From Actinoplanes sp. KI2 (GTDB lineage Bacteria > Actinomycetota > Actinomycetes > Mycobacteriales > Micromonosporaceae), in contig NZ_JAOSZE010000029.1 of assembly GCF_025630775.1 (NCBI RefSeq), positions 62,001 to 126,000 of the forward strand: 64,000 bases of DNA. Direction: 5' to 3'. A program made the position numbers and the translations under genes. Every line of letters begins with the position of its first letter. Position 1 is the first letter of the stretch. The notes below the pieces were generated by a model that worked only from the letters and a program-made list of their open reading frames with translations, made no database searches and had not been told where the DNA came from. This document shows positions 1 through 7,128 of this stretch, in pieces.

Positions 1-1
1 C

Positions 2-1393
2 CAGCCCCGGGTCACCTGCTATCGGGTCGGGATGCGGATGGCCGACCCGCGGATGCCGGCCCTGCTCGTGCAGCATCGCCGGCCCGGGTTCTACCTGCGG
101 GTGCTCGACGAGGGCGAGGTGCGGGCCGGCGACGAGATCGTCAAGGTGGCCGACGGGCCCGAGGCGATGACCGTGGCCGAGGTGGACGCGCTGCTCTACC
201 TGCCGGGGCATCCGCGGGACCGGATCGAGCGGGCGCTGCGCATCCCGGCGCTCAGCCCGGGCTGGCAGGGGTCGTTCCGGGCGATGCTGGCGCAACCGGA
301 GGCGGCCACCGGCAACGCCGGGCTGGCCGAGACCGAGCCGGCGCCGGCGTGGTCCGGGTTCCGGCCGCTGCGGGTGACCGCGGTGACGGCGGAGAGCAGC
401 ACGATCGCTTCGGTCCGGCTGGCCGACCCGGGCGGCACGCCGGTGGCCACGGCATTGCCGGGGCAGTTCTTGACCGTACGGCTGAAGCCCGGTCTTGTTC
501 GTAGCTACTCGCTGTCCGGTGAGCCGGGCGACGCCGAGTACCGGATCAGCGTCAAGCGGGAGCCGCACGGGCAGGCCAGCGGATACCTGCACACGCATGT
601 GCGGCCCGGCGACGTGATCGACGTGGCGGCACCGCGGGGGACGTTCGTGCTGCGGGCCGGGGCGGCGCCGGTGCTGCTGATCAGTGGCGGGGTCGGTGCC
701 ACGCCGGTGCTGGCGATGCTGCACGCCCTGGCGGCGGAGCGGTCCCGGCGTCCGGTGTGGTGGGTGCAGGCCGCGCGGAACGGGGCGGAGCGGCCGTTCG
801 CGACCGAGGTGTCCGCGCTGCTGGCCGATCTGCCGGCGGCACACTCGTACGTCGCGTTCAGCCGGCCGGGGGCCGACGACGTGCTGGGGCGCGACTACGA
901 CGGGGCCGGCCGGCTGTCGGCGACGGTGCTGGGCGGGCTCGGCCTGCCGGACGGCGCCGAGGCGTACCTCTGCGGTCCTTCGGCCTTTCTCGGCGACGTC
1001 AGCGCGGCGCTGGCCGAGATCGGGGTGCCGGCCGGGCGAATTCACACCGAGATCTTCGGGTCGCGGCCGGGGCTCACGCCGGGGATCAGCGCGCAGGCGG
1101 CCCGGGCGCCGCACCCGCCGGCCGGGGAGCCGGGGGACGGGCCCGCGGTGTCGTTCGTGCGCAGCGATCTGAGCGTGCCCTGGCCGGAGTCGGCGGGCAG
1201 CCTGCTCGAGCTGGCCGAGGCGTGCGACGTGCCGGTGCGCTGGTCGTGCCGGGTCGGAGTGTGCCACACCTGCGAGACCGGGCTGCTCTCCGGCGAGGTG
1301 GAGTACGCGACCGAGCCGGTCGACCCGCCGGCCGACGGGAACGTGCTGGTCTGCTCGAGCCGCCCGCGCTCGGCCGTCGTCCTGGATCTGTGA
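2..1393 (+). CDS. MOSC / FAD-NAD reductase / 2Fe-2S ferredoxin fusion (5' partial)
   Basis: The frame is open from base 2, so the true start lies before the window. Visible order: end of a MOSC domain (RMPALLVQHRRPGFYLRVL) and its helical tail (in-window residues 1-105), an FAD-binding barrel with RSYSLSG (about 115-215), an NAD-binding lobe with GGVGATPVLAML (about 220-340), and a C-terminal ferredoxin whose CxxxxCxxC (CRVGVCHTC) and later LVC bind a plant-type 2Fe-2S cluster. MOSC proteins of the YiiM/YcbX type use molybdenum cofactor to reduce N-hydroxylated compounds. The fused flavin/ferredoxin module probably feeds them electrons from NAD(P)H. Cytoplasmic. The family assignment is firm; the substrate is not known. 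Confidence 0.88.
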   Translation, partial: QPRVTCYRVGMRMADPRMPALLVQHRRPGFYLRVLDEGEVRAGDEIVKVADGPEAMTVAEVDALLYLPGHPRDRIERALRIPALSPGWQGSFRAMLAQPEAATGNAGLAETEPAPAWSGFRPLRVTAVTAESSTIASVRLADPGGTPVATALPGQFLTVRLKPGLVRSYSLSGEPGDAEYRISVKREPHGQASGYLHTHVRPGDVIDVAAPRGTFVLRAGAAPVLLISGGVGATPVLAMLHALAAERSRRPVWWVQAARNGAERPFATEVSALLADLPAAHSYVAFSRPGADDVLGRDYDGAGRLSATVLGGLGLPDGAEAYLCGPSAFLGDVSAALAEIGVPAGRIHTEIFGSRPGLTPGISAQAARAPHPPAGEPGDGPAVSFVRSDLSVPWPESAGSLLELAEACDVPVRWSCRVGVCHTCETGLLSGEVEYATEPVDPPADGNVLVCSSRPRSAVVLDL

Positions 1394-1427
1394 CCCGCCC
1401 ACGAGTCCGACGCTGCCCCGGCTGACG

Positions 1428-2024
1428 TCAGGTCGTGGCGATCTCGTTGACCTTCGCCTGCACCGTCAGCTTTCGGGACGTGGTGCCGTCGGGTCCGATG
1501 GCCCTGAGCGTGTACGTGTGGGTCTGATAGGTGCCCGGGTCGCCGCTGCAGGGGAAGTTCAGGGTGGCGGAGTCCTCGGCGGCGTACTCGTTGTAGATGC
1601 CGGGGCCGTCCACGGACAGCGTGGTCTTGTCGGCGCCCCTGACCTTCCATTCGAGGACGACCGGCTGGCCCGGGTACTGGACCTGGTTGGTGCCGGACGG
1701 GCAGGACGGCTTGGTGCCGACGCGGAAGTAGGCGATCACCGGGCCGGCCGGGGCCGCGGTGGTCGGCGCTGCCGAGACGGTCACCTTGCGGGTGGGGACG
1801 GTCGGTGACGAGTGCGTGGTCGCCTGCGGAGTGGGGACGGAGGTGGTGCCGGCTGCCGCTTGCGTACTGGCGGCGGGACCGGCGCCGAGGCCGGTTGCCG
1901 CGTCGGCGTGGTGCAGCCGGGACAATGCGATCCCGGCCAGCACGGCCAGGATCACCATGGCGATCAGGACCGTGATGAACCAGCGCCATTTGGCCGCCGA
2001 TGACGTGGTGGGTTGAGCCGGCAC
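1428..2024 (-). CDS. membrane-anchored protein with extracytoplasmic Ig-like domain
   Basis: I do not recognise a named family. The protein has a short cytoplasmic N-terminus, one transmembrane helix (about residues 17-38, WFITVLIAMVILAVLAG), an Ala/Thr/Pro-rich linker (about 45-85), and a C-terminal beta-rich domain of about 100 residues with two cysteines (PSCPSG and NFPCSG) that could form a disulfide. The start is a GTG preceded by AGGGAGAA at good spacing. An ATG further upstream would add 25 residues but has no ribosome site. It is convergent with the MOSC gene, 34 bp away. The domain resembles the Ig-like folds of actinomycete surface proteins, which suggests a wall or sensing role only by analogy. 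Confidence 0.75.
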   Translation of the reverse strand: MPAQPTTSSAAKWRWFITVLIAMVILAVLAGIALSRLHHADAATGLGAGPAASTQAAAGTTSVPTPQATTHSSPTVPTRKVTVSAAPTTAAPAGPVIAYFRVGTKPSCPSGTNQVQYPGQPVVLEWKVRGADKTTLSVDGPGIYNEYAAEDSATLNFPCSGDPGTYQTHTYTLRAIGPDGTTSRKLTVQAKVNEIATT

Positions 2025-2164
2025 GTGTTCTCCCTGATGAGGCTGGTTTTCGGGAACTCTACGAGCGTTGCTCCCGGAACCCCCACCACTCGGGCCCACC
2101 TGGCACGAAGCCGGTATCTGCTGATCCTCTCGTTACTGACCGTGAGCACGGCGCGCAGGAGCCG

Positions 2165-2194
2165 GCGCCGGGCGTGGCCGACCACGCCCGGCGC
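2165..2194 (-). terminator. GC-rich hairpin after the chitinase gene
   Basis: A perfect inverted repeat of 13-bp arms (GCGCCGGGCGTGG and its complement) with a 4-nt loop starts 7 bp beyond the chitinase stop. There is no T-run, as is common for actinomycete terminators. Confidence 0.6.
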
Positions 2195-2201
2195 GCTCGG
2201 C

Positions 2202-3224
2202 TCAGAATGCTCGTTTCATCAGGCTCGTGAACTGATACGGCGCCTGCGCCACGCCGGAGCAGTCGTCCGCGCCCGGCGTGCCCGGGCAGCCGCCGTTGTC
2301 GCGGCCGAGCGCCCAGAACGACAGCTCGCCGATGCCGTGCGTGCCCGCCCACCGGGTGATGTCGCGGGCGTCGGCGAGGGTGAACACCTCGAGCGGGCCG
2401 GTCTCGCCGCCCGAGCCGTAGTCGTCGATGCCGATCATCTCGGTGATGCCGACCATCGCCCACAGGTCCCGGGCGTCGCGCTGCGGGTACAGCGTCCGCA
2501 GCGTGCCGACCAGCCCGTTCGCGGCGGTCTTGGTGTCGGCGGCCATGTCGTGCGGCTGGTCGTCGTAGTAGTCGAAGGTCATGATGTTGACGATGTCTAC
2601 GCGGGCGCCGTACCTGAGCGCGCTGGTCAGCACGTTGATCGCGTTGGGTTCGAGGCCGGCCGGCGTGGTCGGCAGCGTGTAGACGATCTGCAGCGGCCGG
2701 TGCTGCCGGGCGGCCCACCGCTGGACCAGGTGGATCGCCTGGTTGCGGCGGTCGATCGCGGCCGTGTTGTCCAGCGAGACGTCCTCGATGTCCATGTCGA
2801 GCCGGGTCACGTCGTACGTGCTGACGACCCTCTCGTACGCAGCGGCGATCTTGCCGACGTCGGTACAGCTGTCGGCGATCTCGGTGGCGGTGCTGTCCGC
2901 GCTGTAGCCGCCGAAGGACGGCACCACGTCGCCGCCGGTCGCGCGGATCCGGGCGATCTCCCGCCCGTAGACGGACCGGTCGACCGGTGTGGCCGGGTTG
3001 CCGTTCCACAGCACGTCGCACGAGCCGGTGGTCTGGGTCTGCAGGAACGCCATGGTGAGGTAGCGGGCGCCGGACGCCTGGCTGACGGCGGCCGGGTCGG
3101 CGTCGGTGTAGGTCTGGAAGTACGGGGCGAACACGTGACCGGGAAGCGTCCGGCACCCGGCGTTCGCAGCGCCGGGGGTGGCGACGATCGCGGCGACCGC
3201 GACGGTGGCGGCGAGGAGCCGCAT
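2202..3224 (-). CDS. secreted GH18 chitinase
   Basis: 340 residues with a Sec signal peptide (MRLLAATVAVAAIVATPGAANA, cleavage near residue 22). The mature enzyme is one TIM-barrel of glycoside hydrolase family 18. The catalytic DxDxE signature appears as LDMDIED, the glutamate being the acid/base. Other family marks are VPSFGGYS on an early strand, MTFDYYDD on a middle strand and LSFWALGRDN near the end. It would hydrolyse beta-1,4 links in chitin outside the cell. No chitin-binding domain is fused. The ATG chosen has GGAGGGTCAG just upstream; a longer frame of 25 extra codons lacks a ribosome site and would bury the signal peptide. Confidence 0.88.
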   Translation of the reverse strand: MRLLAATVAVAAIVATPGAANAGCRTLPGHVFAPYFQTYTDADPAAVSQASGARYLTMAFLQTQTTGSCDVLWNGNPATPVDRSVYGREIARIRATGGDVVPSFGGYSADSTATEIADSCTDVGKIAAAYERVVSTYDVTRLDMDIEDVSLDNTAAIDRRNQAIHLVQRWAARQHRPLQIVYTLPTTPAGLEPNAINVLTSALRYGARVDIVNIMTFDYYDDQPHDMAADTKTAANGLVGTLRTLYPQRDARDLWAMVGITEMIGIDDYGSGGETGPLEVFTLADARDITRWAGTHGIGELSFWALGRDNGGCPGTPGADDCSGVAQAPYQFTSLMKRAF

Positions 3225-3256
3225 CTGACCCTCCGTCCGTCTCATGGATAGTAAAG

Positions 3257-3284
3257 TTGACTGCCGATTGACCGTAAGATCGAC
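3257..3284. promoter_or_regulatory. helically phased TTGAC/TCGAC repeats before chitinase
   Basis: TTGAC occurs at 3257 and 3268 and TCGAC at 3280, spaced 11 and 12 bp, about one helix turn apart. They lie 33-60 bp upstream of the chitinase ATG, between it and the divergent gene. Streptomyces chitinase promoters are known to carry direct-repeat operators, but this sequence is not the published one. Regulator unknown. Confidence 0.3.
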
Positions 3285-3350
3285 CGCGGCCCATGTCAAC
3301 CTGCTGACCAGGCGTTCTCGCCACCGATGCGAGAGGGCTACCGTGAGCCG

Positions 3351-4034
3351 ATGGTGGACAGTTTTCTGCCTTCACTGCACGGTTTCGCGTTCGACAACGA
3401 CTGGCCCGACCAGCCGGCCCTCACCCTGTCCACCCCGTTCGGCGACATCGGCATCGGCAACGCCGGCGGCGGCCTGTGCGGCGGCATGGTCTTCGCCGCC
3501 CTCGACTACTTCCTCGCCGGCAAGGACGCCGTGCTCGACCGCCCGGCCGCGGGCGACCCGCTGTACAAGTTCATCGTGAGCCGCCTGATCGACTCCTGGC
3601 ACGTCCCGGCCGGCGTGGCGCAGTACTACCAGTGGATGAGTCTGCCCGACGGCGACCACGTCGTCCGGCTGTTCAACCGGCCGGTAGTCGCCGAGCGCGG
3701 CCTGGGCTGGCGCACCGTCCGGGTGCAGTGGCCGCAGATCCGGAAGGATCTCGACCGTGGCCTGCCGGTCCCGATCGGCGTGGTGACCGTGGCCTCCCGC
3801 AACCCGAAGGACCTGGCCCTCAACCACCAGGTGCTGGCCGTCGGCTACCAGGCGGACGGCCCCCGGGTGACCGTCCGGGTCTACGACCCGAACCGCGGCC
3901 GCCGGGACGACATAGCCATCGGCATGGACACCAGCGCACCGGGCCGCCCGGTCACGTTCGACCACAACCTGGGTTTGCGGCACCCGGTCCGCGGTTTCTT
4001 CCGAGTCGCCTACACGCCCCGCCCGCCGGCCTAG
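3351..4034 (+). CDS. papain-like (C39-like) hypothetical protein
   Basis: About 227 residues, no signal peptide. A cysteine-peptidase-like triad can be proposed: Cys in GGGLCGGMVFAALDYF (about residue 42), His in LNHQVLAVGY (about 162) and Asp/Asn in VRVYDPNRGR (about 178). This order and spacing fit the papain-like/C39-like fold seen in many actinomycete hypothetical proteins; substrate and activity are unknown. The start at 3351 is a choice: GAGAGGG lies 13 nt upstream, while the earlier ATG at 3327 has no ribosome site. Its stop shares the palindrome CTAG (4031-4034) with the stop of the convergent response regulator. It is divergent from the chitinase. Confidence 0.7.
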   Translation: MVDSFLPSLHGFAFDNDWPDQPALTLSTPFGDIGIGNAGGGLCGGMVFAALDYFLAGKDAVLDRPAAGDPLYKFIVSRLIDSWHVPAGVAQYYQWMSLPDGDHVVRLFNRPVVAERGLGWRTVRVQWPQIRKDLDRGLPVPIGVVTVASRNPKDLALNHQVLAVGYQADGPRVTVRVYDPNRGRRDDIAIGMDTSAPGRPVTFDHNLGLRHPVRGFFRVAYTPRPPA

Positions 4035-4699
4035 CCCTCCGCCGCTCCGGCGTCGTGCACGAGCAGCGCCAGCTGCACCCGGTTCGCCAGGTCCAGCTTG
4101 GTCAGCAGCCGGGACACGTGCGCCTTCACCGTGGGCACCCCCATGCCGAGCTCGTCCGCGATCTGCGCGTTGGACAACCCGCGCCCGACCGCGACGGCCA
4201 CCTCCCGCTCCCGGCCGGTCGCCCGATCGAGCAGCGCCGCGGCGCCCACCCGGCGATCGTGCTCCACCGGATCGGCGACCTGCTCGATGAGCCGCCGGGT
4301 GACGGCCGGACTGAGGATCGGCTCCCCGGCCGCGACCCGCCGCACCGCCTCGATCAGCTCCCGGGGCGGCGCGTCCTTGAGCAGATATCCACTCGCACCG
4401 GCCCGCAGCGCCCGCAGCACGTACGCGTCGGCGTGAAAGGTCGTCAGCATGACCACCCGCGGCGGCCGCGGTCGGGCGCCCAGCCGCTCGGCCGCCACCA
4501 GCCCGTCCACCCGCGGCATCCGTACGTCGAGCAGCACCACATCCGGGAAGTGCGCGTCCACCAGCAGCGGCACGTCGGCGCCGTCCGCACCCTCGCCGAC
4601 CACCTCGAGGTCGGGCGCGCTGGCAAACAGCAGCCGCAGCCCGCTGCGCACCAGCGGGTCGTCATCGACGATCACCACCCGGACCCTCAGGCCGGCCAC
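4031..4699 (-). CDS. NarL/LuxR-family response regulator
   Basis: 222 residues. Receiver domain 1-120 with acidic pocket VDDDP, phospho-acceptor Asp in VVLLDVRMPRVDG, Thr in VVMLTTF and Lys in YLLKDAPP; C-terminal LuxR helix-turn-helix 150-215 (ATGREREVAVAVGRGLSNAQIA). It should bind DNA as a phosphorylated dimer and partners the histidine kinase just upstream in the same operon. The GTG start (4699) lies inside the last copy of a 50-bp tandem repeat and has AAGG about 11 nt before it. A second GTG at 4681, close behind TGAGGG, is an alternative that would remove six residues. Target genes are not evident; the adjacent membrane protein is a candidate. Confidence 0.9.
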   Translation of the reverse strand: MAGLRVRVVIVDDDPLVRSGLRLLFASAPDLEVVGEGADGADVPLLVDAHFPDVVLLDVRMPRVDGLVAAERLGARPRPPRVVMLTTFHADAYVLRALRAGASGYLLKDAPPRELIEAVRRVAAGEPILSPAVTRRLIEQVADPVEHDRRVGAAALLDRATGREREVAVAVGRGLSNAQIADELGMGVPTVKAHVSRLLTKLDLANRVQLALLVHDAGAAEG

Positions 4700-4860
4700 G
4701 GCAGCCGCACCTTCAGGACGGTCACCACTCGGACCCTCAGGCCGGCCACGGCAGCCGCACCTCCAGGCCGTTCACCACTCGGACCCTCAGCCCGGCCACG
4801 GCAGCCGCACCTCCAGGACGTTCACCACTCGGACCCTCAGGCCAGCCACGGCAGCCGCAC
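4681..4860 (-). repeat. 50-bp tandem repeat amplifying the kinase/regulator junction, with overlapping mini-ORFs
   Basis: Copies begin at 4681, 4731, 4781 and 4831 (the last partial). Each carries the kinase 3' end with its TGA and the regulator 5' end with its GTG. On the minus strand three 20-codon frames result: 4849-4787, 4799-4737 and 4749-4687. Each starts MAGLRVRVV like the regulator and ends VRLPWPG or VRLPWPA like the kinase C-terminus (VRLPWLA). Every stop overlaps the next GTG by 13 nt, and each of the four GTG codons, including the regulator's own, has GGAGG, GGAAG or GAAGG about 10 nt upstream. Unit length 50 is 2 modulo 3, which keeps the chain intact. Translation of the mini-ORFs is inferred, not shown. 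Confidence 0.9.
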
Positions 4861-5973
4861 TTCCAAGCGGAACCGCCCGGCGGCCGTGCCGTGCGCCAGC
4901 AGCCCGCCGGCCAACTCGACCCGCTCGGCGACCCCGACCAGTCCGAGCCCGCTACCCGGGACCTGCCCCGCGCCGCCCGCCGAACCGGCGGTCACCGGAT
5001 TGCTCACCGCTATCCGCAGGCCGTCGCCGGGGCCGCCCTCCAGGACCAGGTCGACCGGCGTGCCGGGGGCGTGCTTGCGGGCGTTGGTCAAGGCCTCCTG
5101 CACCACGCGGTAGGCAACCCGGCCGGTGGCGCCGGGCGGGTCGCTCGCGCGGGCCAGCCGATCGTCGAAGCACACCTCGCTGCCACAGCGCCGGGCGTCG
5201 GCCACCAGGTCGTGCACGTCGGCGAGGCCCGGCTGCGGCGGCTCGGGCTCGGCCGCGGTGTCGTCGCGCAGGACCCCGATGACCGCGCGCAGTTCCTCGA
5301 GCGCGTCGTGCGCGCCGGACCGGATCACGCCGGCCGCCTCGTGCAGGTCGGGGGAGAGGTCCGGGTGCAGCTCCAGCGCCCCGGCGTGCAGGCTGACCAT
5401 GGAGAGCCGATGGGCCAGCACGTCGTGCATCTCGCGGGCGATCCGGTCGCGTTCGTCCCGGCGCGCCTGGGCCACCCGGGCCGCCTGCTCGGACTCGGCC
5501 CGGGTGGCGCGCTCGTCGAGGTGCCGGATCAGGGCGTGGCGCTCCCGGGCGTACAGCCCCCAGCCCAGGGTGGCGGTGACCAGCACGACGCGGACCACCA
5601 CGTCCGTCCAGATCGGCAGCCGCGGCTCGGACTGCAGCAGCAGGTAGATCGGCAAGGTGGCCAGATAGAGCCCCGCGAAGCCGGCCGCCACCGCGAAACG
5701 GCGCCGCAGGGCCAGCCCGAAGAGAGCACCCAGGACCGCACCACTGGCCATGATGGACACGGCGCTGAGCGGCACCACGGCCGCCGCCAGGCCGACCGGC
5801 CATCGGCGCCGCAGCAGCAGGGCGAAGCAGGCGGGCACGCCGATGGCGACGTCCACCTGCCACGGGATCCGGCCCGGCACCGGCCCGGTCGCGTCGCCGA
5901 TGGCCACCAGCAGCGCGCCCCCGGCGAGCGCGGCCACCACGGCGACGACGTCTCGGACCCGGCTCTCGGACAC
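4837..5973 (-). CDS. sensor histidine kinase (HisKA_3 type)
   Basis: 378 residues. About five transmembrane helices in residues 8-150 with only short loops, so sensing is probably within or at the membrane. A coiled stretch (RHLDERATRAESEQAARVAQ) leads to the DHp helix with the phospho-acceptor His in REMHDVLAHRLSMVSLHAG (about 187). The ATPase has N-box VVQEALTNARKHA and G-box GSGLGLVGVAERV. It phosphorylates the response regulator downstream. Normally such pairs overlap; here the junction has been expanded by a 50-bp repeat array. The gene is divergent from a small membrane protein (6082), which may be a regulated transporter component. Confidence 0.92.
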   Translation of the reverse strand: MSESRVRDVVAVVAALAGGALLVAIGDATGPVPGRIPWQVDVAIGVPACFALLLRRRWPVGLAAAVVPLSAVSIMASGAVLGALFGLALRRRFAVAAGFAGLYLATLPIYLLLQSEPRLPIWTDVVVRVVLVTATLGWGLYARERHALIRHLDERATRAESEQAARVAQARRDERDRIAREMHDVLAHRLSMVSLHAGALELHPDLSPDLHEAAGVIRSGAHDALEELRAVIGVLRDDTAAEPEPPQPGLADVHDLVADARRCGSEVCFDDRLARASDPPGATGRVAYRVVQEALTNARKHAPGTPVDLVLEGGPGDGLRIAVSNPVTAGSAGGAGQVPGSGLGLVGVAERVELAGGLLAHGTAAGRFRLEVRLPWLA

Positions 5974-6081
5974 TGAGTCAGGCTAGCCCGATCCCGGGTG
6001 CCGGCACCCCCTACCAAAGTCGAGGGTGCGCCGACCGAAGGCAGACGCCGAGACCCCGGCGGGTCGAGCATCGTGGCCGGC

Positions 6082-6594
6082 ATGACACACCCCGACTTCC
6101 GCGACATCCTCACACCGGTCCAGCTGGCGATCTCGGTCGTGGTGCCGTTCACCGGCGTGCTCGCCGTGACAAGCCCGCACCGCCGGCTGTCCCGACGTCT
6201 CCTTGCCGCCGAAGCGCTCGCGGCCGGCTGCGCGCTGGCCGGCGTGCTGCTGGCCGCGATCGTCAGCGGCACCCGGCCGCCGGCCGAGCGGCTGGCGGTG
6301 CTCGTCCTCGGATCGGTGCTGGTCCAGCTGATCGCGCAGTCGGTCGGCACCGGGTGCGGGCTGCTGGTGCGGCGGCGTCCGCTCGCGATGGCCGCGACGA
6401 TCGTCGTGCCGATGGGCGTGACCGTCGTGCTGGGCGCGCTCGATCCCGGCGGCGGCCTGGTGCGCTGGCTGACCCCGTACGGCAATGCGCGGGCCTTGCT
6501 GGCCGGCAGGCCGACCGCCGCGCTCGCCGTCGTCGTGCTGCTGTGGTGCGTCCTGCCGAACGTCGCGGGCCGCAAGTCCACGGTGGACGGATGA
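6082..6594 (+). CDS. small polytopic membrane protein, ABC-2 permease-like
   Basis: 170 residues, mostly hydrophobic, with about five helices (LAISVVVPFTGVLAVTS, ALAAGCALAGVLLAAIV, LAVLVLGSVLVQLIAQ, MAATIVVPMGVTVVLGAL, ALAVVVLLWCVLP). The pattern resembles permeases of drug or antimicrobial-peptide ABC exporters that often sit beside LiaRS-type two-component genes, but no ATPase is nearby and the protein is short, so it may be a remnant or an accessory. The ATG at 6082 lacks a strong ribosome site; a frame extending to 5998 would add 28 polar residues. Its stop overlaps the ATG of the decayed kinase at 6591 (ATGA). Confidence 0.6.
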   Translation: MTHPDFRDILTPVQLAISVVVPFTGVLAVTSPHRRLSRRLLAAEALAAGCALAGVLLAAIVSGTRPPAERLAVLVLGSVLVQLIAQSVGTGCGLLVRRRPLAMAATIVVPMGVTVVLGALDPGGGLVRWLTPYGNARALLAGRPTAALAVVVLLWCVLPNVAGRKSTVDG

Positions 6595-6870
6595 CGGACC
6601 TGGCCATCGGCGCGGACTCCGCGGCACCGCGACCCGCCGCACGGTGGCCACGGCCGCCGGCGTCCGGCCGGCGACCGTCGAGGGCGACGACGGCAACCCC
6701 GCCACGCACGGCGCAGACCGGGCCGCCGCCGAACTGGGGCCGGTTGGCACGGCGGGCGCTGGCCGATCTCGACCCGGCCCGGGTGCGCGCGGTCGTGATC
6801 GGCGTGGCCGGCCGGGCAACCCCGGACGACCCGCGCGCGATGCGGGCGTTCACCGGCGGGGGAGTGAGGG
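6591..6870 (+). pseudogene. decayed BadF/BadG-type (N-acetylglucosamine kinase-like) gene
   Basis: The beginning of an ASKHA sugar kinase is readable but broken. It starts in one frame as MTDLAIGADS, where a phosphate-binding GGT should follow. It continues one frame over as GTATRRTVATAAGVRPATVE and GNPATHGADRAAAELG, then returns to the first frame as RRALADLDPARVRAVVIGVA. At least two frameshifts (about 6618 and 6740) and loss of similarity after about 6870 remove some two-thirds of a normal 300-residue protein. The first shift falls in the phosphate-binding loop. It probably once formed an operon with the membrane gene, whose stop it overlaps. The following 6871-7128 shows no gene. Confidence 0.65.
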
Positions 6871-7128
6871 CCCCGGCGACCCGCTTTCATCCCGCCGGGA
6901 GGAGGCCGGCTCACCCGGACATTTGGTTTAATCCACCCTGGCGCCGGTTTCTGCATGCCTAGCTGCAACAGCGTGCAAATTCACGCGGCAGGACGGCGTC
7001 GTGGGGACGTGGCAGATCATGGAGCCGCTGCTCACCTGGCCACCGCGGGTCAGCGTGTACCAGCCGTTCCTGGGGACCGGCATCGCTGTTGCCATGTCCA
7101 GCGAAGATCATTTCAAGGGTGATAGTAC

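Noticed and set aside
4681..4860. Tandem repeats considered as a CRISPR array
   Set aside because: Units are directly adjacent with no unique spacers, and they are copies of the flanking coding junction; no cas genes occur.
6963..7128. Short frames between the decayed kinase and the HtrA gene
   Set aside because: No ribosome sites or family features; treated as the protease leader region.
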